Of a stretch of DNA of 64,000 nt, positions 33,747-42,035 are shown piece by piece. This DNA is from Dyella_B humi (lineage in GTDB: Bacteria; Pseudomonadota; Gammaproteobacteria; Xanthomonadales; Rhodanobacteraceae): the NCBI RefSeq assembly GCF_044904605.1, contig NZ_JADIKI010000022.1, forward strand, positions 868,001 through 932,000. Direction: 5' to 3'. Position numbers and translations under genes: made by a program. The notes under the pieces are model-generated. The model had not been told where the DNA came from, ran no database searches, and saw only the letters and a list, made by a program, of their open reading frames with translations. Position 1 is the first letter of the stretch. Each line of letters starts with the position of its first letter.

Positions 33747-36700
33747 TCACGCCATAAGGCGTGTAAAAGTCTCTTGCAGGCGATGACCGGCGGGAAGGTT
33801 GTCCAGAAGGCGCTGTGCCTTCTTGATGAATAATTGCTCCTCAAACGCCGCTCGCCTGGCGTCGTCCTGCGCACGATGCAGTTGGGCTGCTGTACGGTGA
33901 ACTCGCCAGTCAATCATGGGGGCGCCCATGACTTCAGTCATATGTAGCGCTTCATGGATCAAGCGGGAGGCGTGCTCGAGGTCACCCTCTTCAATGGCGA
34001 TACGACACCTTACCTCGCGCGCCATCGCTCGCCAGGTTACTTCGATGGATCGATCGGATCGTTCGACCATACGATCAGCGTGTGAACGTGCCTGTTCGAT
34101 CTCTCCTGATCTCAATAGGGCATTGGCGAGCGACCACTCCAGATAGAGCAGCCAATACCAATCTGTGATGACCGGCCGCTCAAGCATGTCACGCTCGAGC
34201 TTCCGTAGGATGTCGATCCCTACATTGAGATTTCCGAGTCCTACCTCTGCCGCGCCTGCCAGCAGCTCGCAATGCCGTATTTCATTCGGAAGCACCAAGG
34301 TATAAAGCTCAGCAGGTTGATGACCTGCTTTTTCTTTGTAGAAACCAAGCTTGCTACATATCTCCTTGACAGCGAGAAAATCTCCTGCCATGAGGTAAAG
34401 GAATCCACGCAGCGTCTCCAGGGTGCAGGTGCTGTAGCGATTGGCATTGCCGACAAAGAGTGTTTCGCTGGCGTCGAACTCCTTCATGGCTCGACCCCAC
34501 TCGCCTAGCAGCGTGTATGCCCATGGCCTTCCGAGATGGGCCATCCAGATGGCGCGGAAAATATTGAAGTCGGGCCGGTCTTCCGCATGCCTGACCAGGA
34601 TCTCCAGATTTGCGTCCACGGTTTCGAGGCATTCGCGGTATCGGCTGGATATCAGGCAGATCATGCTGTATTCGATCAGCCCCCACGCCGTGACCTGACG
34701 GTCGAGGCCATTTCTCAGGGGAATCAGGCTTTCTTCGCAAATCTTGGCAAGCTCGGGATCCCATCCGGCGATCCAGAGACGCCATGTGGCACTGCTTAAC
34801 CTGATTCGTGCCTTGAGTTGCGGTTCGGACTGCGCATCGCTCAAGTGAGCAGCTTTTTCCAGGTGCGGGACACACGCAGCCGCGTCCCGCCAGCTGAGAG
34901 CGAAGCCTAGACCCAGTTCCGCGCGTGCCCGGATATCTGGCAAATGCAACCGTTCGGACATCTGCGCCAGATCGGCAAAGGCTTGCAGAGCCCGCGGATC
35001 ATGGTTGGCCGCGTAGATGGATGCGCGATCTTCCAGCAGCATCGCCTGGATGAGTCCACGCTCCCCATTGGAAAGATGGAGCGCAATCTCATCGGCCTTG
35101 TCGAGTATGGCCAGCGCATCCTGGTGCGCGAAGCGGCGCTTGGCGGTTTGCAAGGCGGTCCTCAAGTAGGAGAGCCCCTTGGACCACTCGCGTGCATTGG
35201 AAAACTGATCCGCCAGTTCGAACGCGGCGTGAGCTCGTAACTCGCTCGGGTACGACTTCTCCAATTCTTTGCCGATCAACGCGTGACTTTGCGCCAGCCG
35301 AAGCGGACCCTGCCGGTTTAGAAGTACTTCCCTGACCAGAGCGTGATTGAATTGGTAGAGTCGAACCACCTGGCCGCTATACAACGTATCCGTGCCGTAG
35401 CGATGAATGAAAGTCCTGGTTCGGCATAACGCCTCGCATACTTCTTCGAACCGATATGCGCTGAGGCCGGCGGCTGTCGCCGGCACCACGGGATTGAAGA
35501 CATTCCCTACTGCACTGGCTGCTTCCAGGACACGCTGCGTTTCATCATCAACGGCAGAAATTTTTGCCTCAACGATACGGTCGATCGTTTGCGGTATCTC
35601 GAAGCGGATATCGGGGAGCGGCACGTCGCTTTTCCATACCCCATGATCGACGGATATCATGCGGATGTTTTGCAGATGATCAAGAATGGTGCCGAGAAAT
35701 AGCGGATTGCCACTGGAGCAATGCAATAGAAGTTGCACAAACGACTGGCTTTCTTCCGAATCATCAGACCGGACATATTCCGCAACATCGTGTTGACTTA
35801 ATCCAGTCAGATGGATGGCATCGCATAGCTTATGCAGCAGCAATCCATTGACGAGTTGCGTGAGTGCTGATCCGCGCACCGCCAACTCATCCGAACGATA
35901 GGTGGCGAGCAAGAGCAGCTTGACGGATGACTTTCGCCTGGCAAATGCGGAAATGAGGTCGAGCGTTGAAAAGTCGGCCCAATGGAGGTCTTCCAGCAGC
36001 AGCACGAAGACTTCATCCTCAGCGAGCACTTCTATCAGCTCGCAAAACTCGCCGAGCATTCGGCTGCGAGCGGCGATGTGCGCTACTTTCTGCAATAGGG
36101 CGTGATGCTCACGGGATAGAATGCCGCCTAGCTGATTGCCCCACGAAGGCGCTACGGCGACCAAGGCGTCCTGTATCTTGTTGCCGTTTGCTCCTTTTAT
36201 CAGCCGGGAGAGTGCCTCAATGATGGGGTAGAAGGGTTCGGCGCCGCCAAAGCCTTCGATGCAGCGACCGTACGATTGTGTCGTATGGTGGTTGGACACT
36301 TCCCTGCAAAATGTCTCGACGAGTGCCGTTTTGCCTATGCCGGCGTCCCCATGCACGAATACGATCTTTGGTTGACCTTTGCTCGCTTGAGCGAATGCCT
36401 CATGCAGCGCATTCAACTGCGAAGATCTACCAATCAGGGGTGACGTGGCCGTGGGTGAAAGGCGGTTGTCGGTCTTTTGAGTGGTGGCTACATCAGCAAT
36501 AAAGCGGTATCCACGGCCCCGGTGCGTTTCCAGATAACGCGGGCGCTGCGCATCGTCGCCTAGCGCGTTACGGATGGCCAGCACATGTCCCTTAAGCACT
36601 TCCGGTTGAACGTCTACGCCAGACCATAGGGCTTCAAGCAGCTCTTCATGCGAGACGAGGCGCCCCGGGTGATCGACAAGATACCGCAGCACATCAAACG

Positions 36701-36800
36701 CCTTCGCGGTAATGGTGACGGCAGCATGCTCGCCCTCATCAGAAACGCGCCATAGCCTATGATTGACTGGGTCGAGCCGAAATGGGTTGAACTCCTTCAT
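33747..36800 (-). CDS. Winged-helix ATPase transcriptional regulator
   Basis: 1017 residues. Residues ~5-105 are an OmpR/PhoB-type winged-helix DNA-binding domain (AFDVLRYLVDHPGRLVSHEE, then RPRYLETHRGRGYRFIADV). Next is a STAND/AAA-type ATPase: Walker A GDAGIGKT (151-158), Walker B-like VFVLLLEDLHWADFS and LLLLATYRSDELA. The C-terminal ~550 residues are helical TPR-like repeats. It lacks the phosphoreceiver domain. Such CadC/SARP-like ATPase regulators are thought to respond to ligands through their TPR region. The next regulator lies 35 bases upstream on the same strand. Its 3' end meets the MITE-like element. Confidence 0.85.
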   Translation of the reverse strand: MKEFNPFRLDPVNHRLWRVSDEGEHAAVTITAKAFDVLRYLVDHPGRLVSHEELLEALWSGVDVQPEVLKGHVLAIRNALGDDAQRPRYLETHRGRGYRFIADVATTQKTDNRLSPTATSPLIGRSSQLNALHEAFAQASKGQPKIVFVHGDAGIGKTALVETFCREVSNHHTTQSYGRCIEGFGGAEPFYPIIEALSRLIKGANGNKIQDALVAVAPSWGNQLGGILSREHHALLQKVAHIAARSRMLGEFCELIEVLAEDEVFVLLLEDLHWADFSTLDLISAFARRKSSVKLLLLATYRSDELAVRGSALTQLVNGLLLHKLCDAIHLTGLSQHDVAEYVRSDDSEESQSFVQLLLHCSSGNPLFLGTILDHLQNIRMISVDHGVWKSDVPLPDIRFEIPQTIDRIVEAKISAVDDETQRVLEAASAVGNVFNPVVPATAAGLSAYRFEEVCEALCRTRTFIHRYGTDTLYSGQVVRLYQFNHALVREVLLNRQGPLRLAQSHALIGKELEKSYPSELRAHAAFELADQFSNAREWSKGLSYLRTALQTAKRRFAHQDALAILDKADEIALHLSNGERGLIQAMLLEDRASIYAANHDPRALQAFADLAQMSERLHLPDIRARAELGLGFALSWRDAAACVPHLEKAAHLSDAQSEPQLKARIRLSSATWRLWIAGWDPELAKICEESLIPLRNGLDRQVTAWGLIEYSMICLISSRYRECLETVDANLEILVRHAEDRPDFNIFRAIWMAHLGRPWAYTLLGEWGRAMKEFDASETLFVGNANRYSTCTLETLRGFLYLMAGDFLAVKEICSKLGFYKEKAGHQPAELYTLVLPNEIRHCELLAGAAEVGLGNLNVGIDILRKLERDMLERPVITDWYWLLYLEWSLANALLRSGEIEQARSHADRMVERSDRSIEVTWRAMAREVRCRIAIEEGDLEHASRLIHEALHMTEVMGAPMIDWRVHRTAAQLHRAQDDARRAAFEEQLFIKKAQRLLDNLPAGHRLQETFTRLMA

Positions 36801-36835
36801 TCCACCACCGCTTGCATAGATGTGAGTGTCACGCT

Positions 36836-38395
36836 TCAGATGAGTCCCAGCTCGGTCGCCCTGGACACAGCCTCGGCACGGTTCTTGGAAGCCAGTTTGA
36901 TAAAAATGTGCTTGGCATGCGACTTAACCGTTTCCGGCGTGATCTGTAGCTCGCGAGCGATGGATTTGTTCGACAGGCCCAGGCTCATCAAGCGCAGGAT
37001 AATCGTCTCCCTTGTACTCAGTGATTCTACAAGCCTATGATTTGTGCGAAATTTTTTGCGCACGAGCGGAGCTGGCGAGGTGGCCGTGAGCAGCTGTCCG
37101 ATGTAGGGTCCCAGGTGGCCCAGGTTTCCGGTTTCAGGGGATCGCCAAAGCTGCTTGAGGGGCGCCTCGATCAGCGGCATATCGTCGAGGAAAGTGCGAA
37201 ATAGCCCTGCGCTGGCGCCCTGTTGCAACGCTGCCAGTAATTCCTCTTGCGCGCGCGTCACGTTGCCCATCGCGTAAAGCGCGCTCGATAGTAGGATCGT
37301 CAGCTTGATGACCAGGGCAGGGTGATTTTGATGTAGTGATGCGTCGCGCAGATCATCGAGTGCATGGGCTGTGCTGATGCTCGGGCCATTTGCCATCTGA
37401 AGGCGAAGACTGGCCATTTGTAGAGGACATGTGTCGACATTCTTTGGGCGAGCCTTTGCGTCGAGGTCGTCCAAAAAGTTCTCCAGTTCTTCCAGGGCTA
37501 ACTCGGCAAGATCAGTGCGCCCCTCATGGATACGTAAAGCAACTTCTTCCGCCTTGCAATGAAGCACCAGCCGGGACCAGCGTCGTTGAATGCCCACTTC
37601 TTCGCCCCGGTGCAAAATGAGTAGGGCAATATTTTGGTTTCCCCTTGCTGCTGCAATTTTGGCGGAAAGGACATAAGCGATGAGCGCACTTTCGATTGCA
37701 CCGCTATCTTCGATGGCCGTAAGCCGACCGCGCAGCAGGGCATCCGCTTCGTCCACGGCACCGGCCTCGTAGTGCAACTGAGCCAGTACGCAGGTGGGAA
37801 GAAGCGACGCATAAGCCTCCGCTTCCGTCGACTTATCGCAAAGAAATAATGCATCCCTGGCCAAGCGTTCGGCTAATTTGAAGCGCAACTGCTCGGCTTC
37901 TGCCGCCGCTTCGATGGAAAGGTTCACCGTAGCTACCAGTAGGGACATGGCATTGCTGCGGGGGGCTTTTCCGCGGCACGACTCATAGAAGGGCTTGAAA
38001 TCGCGTGTGCGCCAAGAACAAAACTTCATGACCATGGCAAGGGCTGGTCGATACCGTGCTCCAGTACCCCTCATCAATACCGATTGCGCGCGACGCATCG
38101 CTTTCTCTATGTCGTCTTCCCAGAGGTGGCCCACTGCCAGCAACGTTTCTACTTCGTCGCAGGGGAAGTCGCGAAAGCGATCTTTTTGCTGAAAGGCGCG
38201 ACGCAATGTCGCCATCGTTGCGACAACCTCGGTTCCCCTCATGCTGCTTACAGCGCGCCAGGCCGAGTCCAGCACAGCTCTGAGCGTTCCATCTGGGTCA
38301 TCGAGATCGTGCCAACCTTGGACCCATCCAGAATCTGTATGAGCGGTTATGTTTTGCGCAACGGTCAAGAGATTCATGAATCTACTCTCCGACAT
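36836..38395 (-). CDS. LuxR-type regulator with TPR-like N-terminal region, no ATPase
   Basis: 519 residues. The C-terminal ~65 residues are a LuxR/FixJ helix-turn-helix: LSTRETIILRLMSLGLSNKS then IARELQITPETVKSHAKHIF. The preceding ~450 residues are helical and TPR-like, resembling the C-terminal half of MalT/LAL regulators (TRAQEELLAALQQGASAGLF, FLDDMPLI). The P-loop ATPase normally at the N-terminus of that family is missing and the frame starts with its own ATG. It is 35 bases upstream of the winged-helix ATPase regulator on the same strand. Confidence 0.8.
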   Translation of the reverse strand: MSESRFMNLLTVAQNITAHTDSGWVQGWHDLDDPDGTLRAVLDSAWRAVSSMRGTEVVATMATLRRAFQQKDRFRDFPCDEVETLLAVGHLWEDDIEKAMRRAQSVLMRGTGARYRPALAMVMKFCSWRTRDFKPFYESCRGKAPRSNAMSLLVATVNLSIEAAAEAEQLRFKLAERLARDALFLCDKSTEAEAYASLLPTCVLAQLHYEAGAVDEADALLRGRLTAIEDSGAIESALIAYVLSAKIAAARGNQNIALLILHRGEEVGIQRRWSRLVLHCKAEEVALRIHEGRTDLAELALEELENFLDDLDAKARPKNVDTCPLQMASLRLQMANGPSISTAHALDDLRDASLHQNHPALVIKLTILLSSALYAMGNVTRAQEELLAALQQGASAGLFRTFLDDMPLIEAPLKQLWRSPETGNLGHLGPYIGQLLTATSPAPLVRKKFRTNHRLVESLSTRETIILRLMSLGLSNKSIARELQITPETVKSHAKHIFIKLASKNRAEAVSRATELGLI

Positions 38396-38710
38396 TTGTG
38401 AAGGGCACTGAAGTCAGCTAACGTCGCTCCAGTCACGTACGCTGTCGGAAGAGCGTTCAGTACACGCCCTGTGCCAAAGGTGCTCATTACCTAACTCACC
38501 CCGCCGATCGTTGGCGTCCTCAACGTGTGATTCGTCCTTTTGACGAGAACATTAGGCGAGATGCTACTTTCTGTCGTGAAATCCCGGTTTTGGAATGGTG
38601 TTCTTTCGGTTTTTATGTGGACAAGCCGAACGCGGTCGCGTCGGAAAAGCGCAAAGTTAACCATTGCCGTTCTCCTGGCGGCAGTTCGTCCCCCTGCTAT
38701 GGAATTTGAG
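38396..38710. other. Gene-free stretch between two regulators
   Basis: 315 bases with only weak short open frames and no clear repeat or terminator. It must contain the promoter of the LuxR/ATPase regulator pair (minus strand) and the 3' end of the response regulator gene. Confidence 0.55.
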
Positions 38711-39349
38711 CTAAGGCTGCGAGTCCATGAAGCCACGTCGGATCGCGATCATAACGGCGTGTGTGCGGTCCTCGGCATCCAGTTTGCTCATGATGCTTTT
38801 CATGCGCGCCTTGACCGTGTCTTCCGAAATGCACAGGGCATCGGCGATGTCGCGGTTGCTGCGGCCTTTGGCGACTAGTTTCAATACACCGATTTCCCGT
38901 TCCGTAAGACCTTCCTGCCCGGTATGGCTGGCGATCTCTTGTGCGACTTCAGGCGCCACCGTGTGTCGTCCGGAAAGTGCGCCGCGAATAGCCTTGATGA
39001 TTTCATCGCGACGTGCCGTCTTGAGCAAATAAGAAGTTGCACCAAGCGTAAAGGCACGCACGACGCGTGCATCACCTGGGAACGTAGTAAGCACGATGAT
39101 GGTCGCGTCGGGGAACTCGCTGCGAATGGTCATGATCGCTTGCAGTCCATCCACGTCCGGCATTTGCAGATCGATCAGCATGATGTCGGGCAGCAGTTTC
39201 TGGAATTGCTCGATGGCCTCCTTGCCATCAGCCGCTTCGCCAACTACCTCCATATCCGGTTCTTGCTCAATGACGGCCCGAAGGCCATCCCGCATGACCG
39301 GGTGGTCATCCACGACGAGTATCCCGAAGTTGTCTTTCTTCTCGGTCAA
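38711..39349 (-). CDS. NarL/FixJ-family response regulator
   Basis: 212 residues taking a TTG start at 39349 (MTEKKDNFGILVVDDHPVMR) with AGGTGAG just upstream; in-frame GTG codons up to 39406 are alternatives. Receiver domain with the acidic pair DD (14-15), phospho-acceptor Asp60 in MLIDLQMPDVDG and Lys in YLLKTA. C-terminal LuxR helix-turn-helix: LTEREIGVLKLVAKGRSNRD, IADALCISEDTVKARMK. No histidine kinase is adjacent. It is clearly related to the regulator at 54762 (the ends ...RTHAVMIAIRRGFMD and ...RTEAVVIAMRRGYID correspond), suggesting duplication. Confidence 0.9.
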   Translation of the reverse strand: MTEKKDNFGILVVDDHPVMRDGLRAVIEQEPDMEVVGEAADGKEAIEQFQKLLPDIMLIDLQMPDVDGLQAIMTIRSEFPDATIIVLTTFPGDARVVRAFTLGATSYLLKTARRDEIIKAIRGALSGRHTVAPEVAQEIASHTGQEGLTEREIGVLKLVAKGRSNRDIADALCISEDTVKARMKSIMSKLDAEDRTHAVMIAIRRGFMDSQP

Positions 39350-39619
39350 ACGACTCACCTGAGAAATTGTGCCTAAAAACAAAAGAGTAGAAGCAGCAAG
39401 GGCCACTTTCCAAATTGGCTGGGACTATGCGCTGGGCGGGGGGAGACTTCAATGCTCGAAAGGGTAATTCACGGCTCCTGGCTATACGTGTGCTGCAAAG
39501 AACGAACGTTGATGATGTAGCGCGGAAACACACATCTGCGTGCAAGAATCTGCAAGAAAACCATGCGCCGGCCGGCGTAACGTAGCGTCTACTTACGTTA
39601 CAAGGGTACCGCCACGACT

Positions 39620-39880
39620 ATGAGAACAAGTGTGGTGTCATGGTCGTCACGGACACGAAGGACCGGCACGTCCCCGAATCAACCGGCCGATATTGCCTTC
39701 GCTCATATATCGCAATTGGCATCAGCCATAGAGAACGATCCCTCTCGCGTCGAAGAATGGTATTGCGCAGTGCGCATCAGAGAGCTTGGAGGAATGACTG
39801 CGCAGGAGCTTGTCACACAGGACAGTGCAGACCTGTTGATCGGCTTCCTACGTTCCATCCTGCGCGGTGAACGCGATTGA
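39620..39880 (+). CDS. Small protein with ParS/MbcA/Xre-like C-terminus
   Basis: 86 residues. The last ~45 (EEWYCAVRIRELGGMTAQEL, VTQDSADLLIGFLRSILRGE) have the W-x-LGG-x-TA-x-EL-V pattern of the antitoxin toxin-binding domain (MbcA/ParS/Xre, formerly DUF2384). No helix-turn-helix domain precedes it. The next ORF starts 17 bases after and shows a similar pattern. No RES-type toxin is seen beside it. The domain call is tentative. Confidence 0.55.
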   Translation: MRTSVVSWSSRTRRTGTSPNQPADIAFAHISQLASAIENDPSRVEEWYCAVRIRELGGMTAQELVTQDSADLLIGFLRSILRGERD

Positions 39881-39896
39881 AAAAAGGTCCTTGCAT

Positions 39897-40181
39897 ATGC
39901 GCAGTGTAGATTCGTTCAAGGGCATGGGCGAAAGGCTGGAAGAAATCCAGGCCGCACGCGAGCAAGTGGCATTCACGGCGTTTTCCATGCTGGAAGAGCG
40001 GCTGAGCGATTTTTCCAACATGCTGGTCATCGGCCTGGGCGACAGGACACGCGCCGTGTGGTGGATGTGCATGCGCCACCGGAACCTGGAAGGAAGAAAC
40101 GCTTACCAAGTCATCGCCGATGGGGAAGCAGATCGCCTCTGGGAAGTGGTGGAAAGCCTGTGCGGAACGCATGAGCTCTGA
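39897..40181 (+). CDS. Second small protein with ParS-like C-terminus
   Basis: 94 residues from the ATG at 39897 with AAAAGG upstream; an in-frame GTG at 39867 would overlap the previous gene. The N-terminal half is a charged helix (MGERLEEIQAAREQVAFTAF). The C-terminal half RAVWWMCMRHRNLEGRNAYQ-VIADGEADRLWEVVESL has the W-x-LeG-x-x-x-x-x-i-a-dG arrangement of the ParS/MbcA-like domain. It probably forms an operon with the preceding ORF. Function unknown. Confidence 0.55.
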   Translation: MRSVDSFKGMGERLEEIQAAREQVAFTAFSMLEERLSDFSNMLVIGLGDRTRAVWWMCMRHRNLEGRNAYQVIADGEADRLWEVVESLCGTHEL

Positions 40182-40262
40182 TCGGCGTTTCCATGGGGTT
40201 TTGACCTGTTGAGCTTTTCATTATTCGTGACAACCTGGAGAAAAGGTCCGGTTCTCCCTCAC

Positions 40263-40379
40263 CGTCATTCCGGCGAAGGCCGGAATCCAGTTTCAATACG
40301 TTGTGCGAAGCACTCAAAAGCAGTTTTGTGTCCTTCGGACGCGTATTTAGACTGGATTCCGGCCTTCGCCGGAATGACG
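40263..40379. repeat. Inverted pair of 29-bp family D units
   Basis: CGTCATTCCGGCGAAGGCCG+GAATCCAGT at 40263-40291 and its exact reverse complement at 40351-40379, 59 bases apart: a REPIN-like arrangement. The rest of the 390-base gap (40182-40572) has no gene. Confidence 0.8.
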
Positions 40380-40572
40380 ACGAGGCGAGATCGGACGTTT
40401 TCTGCGTAACGCGTGTTTTCGGCTTATCTCGTCACGTTTGTCCAAGATCGGCTGATCGGCGAATGCCATAGTCACTTTTACCGCGGCCATGCCATTAAAG
40501 TGAATCAACCCTGGTGATGGCCACGAGATCGAATGCCGTCTTATCTGACATTTCATTTCCAGGAATGATCAT

Positions 40573-41376
40573 ATGAAAAGCAACTTTTTCGTCCCCCTTG
40601 CGCCGCGCGGCCTTTCCACTATCTCGCCGCCACCTCCGTGGCACTATGCCGGCGATTTCCTCATCATCGATTTCTGGGCGCGCCCGGAAGCCGTAGCGGC
40701 TCTCCTGCCGGATGAACTGCAACCCGACGTCAAGGCGGAAGGGCATGCCCAGGCGTACTTCATCGATTGGCAGTTCACGGGTGAGCATGACGAACTGCTG
40801 GATCCGGCGAGGTACCAATACCGGGAGTTCTTCATCCTGGTTGACGCCCTGTTTCAAGATAAACCTGTTGCGTTCTGCCCGTATATCTTCGTCGACAATG
40901 ACGCTGCGATTGCGCGTGGCTGGACGCAGGGCTTTCCGAAACGGCACGGCTTGATTTATCAGACCCGCGTATTTGCCGTTAATGGCATCGCGTCCCCCAA
41001 ACTCGTATCTGGAAGCCGTTTCGGTGCGAGCGCTTCGGCAGCCGGACAACGGATTGCGCAGGGCACGGTTACTCTTGAAAAAGCTGTGACGGATGCTGCT
41101 GCCCTGGGCTCGCGTCCTACCGTCAATCTGCGCCACTTCCCGAGACTGGCCGCAGGGCAGTGGGAACGTCCAGCCGTGCATGAATTGGTGGAGTCCGTCA
41201 TGGACCATTTCAGCGTGGCCGATGCATGGATGGGTAAGGGCGAGCTGACGTTACCTGTGTGCCAGAACGAGGAAATTGCAGACCTCGCGCCCATCCGATG
41301 CGGAAACGGTTATCGCATGTCAGTTTCGTACTCCGTGACCGATCTCAAGACGCTTGTCGACCATTCTTTTAAATGA
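40573..41376 (+). CDS. Acetoacetate decarboxylase family protein
   Basis: 267 residues. The family's Schiff-base lysine motif is present as GWTQGFPKRHGLI (Lys123), matching GFPKK of clostridial acetoacetate decarboxylase, and the substrate-pocket region YQYREFFILVDALFQDKPVA precedes it. The family includes decarboxylases, aldolases and dehydratases, so the reaction is uncertain. It stands between repeats and a small membrane gene in the same direction. Confidence 0.85.
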   Translation: MKSNFFVPLAPRGLSTISPPPPWHYAGDFLIIDFWARPEAVAALLPDELQPDVKAEGHAQAYFIDWQFTGEHDELLDPARYQYREFFILVDALFQDKPVAFCPYIFVDNDAAIARGWTQGFPKRHGLIYQTRVFAVNGIASPKLVSGSRFGASASAAGQRIAQGTVTLEKAVTDAAALGSRPTVNLRHFPRLAAGQWERPAVHELVESVMDHFSVADAWMGKGELTLPVCQNEEIADLAPIRCGNGYRMSVSYSVTDLKTLVDHSFK

Positions 41377-41455
41377 CATCGGTCTGTTTCAACTTCATTG
41401 AGGGCTATCGGCTTCTCCATGAGAGGCCGTCACCCGAATGAACAGGTAAGCCATC

Positions 41456-41890
41456 ATGCCAACGCGATCTGCGAATTGGGTTGCGCTGCGCGCCGTGGTG
41501 TTGATTGCCATGGCGCTTGCGATCTGCCATGGCGTCATGCATATACACGCAGACTACCTATTTGCCAGTGTCTGGCTGGTGCCGAGTGTTGTCGCATCGG
41601 CCATGGCAGTGACATGCTTTGTACTGCAGTATCAGCGCATGATTCCAGGATCATCGGCGCACTGGCGACATCCAAACTGGCTTGAGAATCCCTTGGCACT
41701 ACATCAACCCTTGCAATGGGGGTTGCTGATCGCCGAGTCGCTCATGCTGAGTGGCCTGGGGTGTGCCTTCGTGGACGTGCTTGACGCCACGCATCAATGC
41801 AGTTGGGAAATGCCCATGGCAGCGGGATTGGGTGTATGGCTGGGTACGTACCTGTTCGGCGAGCTTTGGGCCAGAAACGCAAGTCGTTGA
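41456..41890 (+). CDS. Small multi-pass membrane protein
   Basis: 144 residues with about four hydrophobic segments (residues ~8-27, 34-56, 80-103, 117-135) and His-rich loops (CHGVMHIHADY). It is 79 bases after the acetoacetate decarboxylase-like gene, same strand. No family recognised. Confidence 0.65.
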   Translation: MPTRSANWVALRAVVLIAMALAICHGVMHIHADYLFASVWLVPSVVASAMAVTCFVLQYQRMIPGSSAHWRHPNWLENPLALHQPLQWGLLIAESLMLSGLGCAFVDVLDATHQCSWEMPMAAGLGVWLGTYLFGELWARNASR

Positions 41891-42035
41891 TCTACGTCCC
41901 GGCAACAGCCGGGCTTCAGTTGCTTGCACGTTGTCAAAGTCACCGGGCCCCGGCGTGCGCCGGGGTGACGGACAAATCTGCACTGGCACACATATCAAGC
42001 ACCGCCCTTAGGGTGGTGCTTGGCCATTCTCAGGA

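Noticed and set aside
38491..38736. 81-codon minus-strand ORF between regulators
   Set aside because: Low-complexity start, no ribosome binding site, overlaps the 3' end of the response regulator gene.
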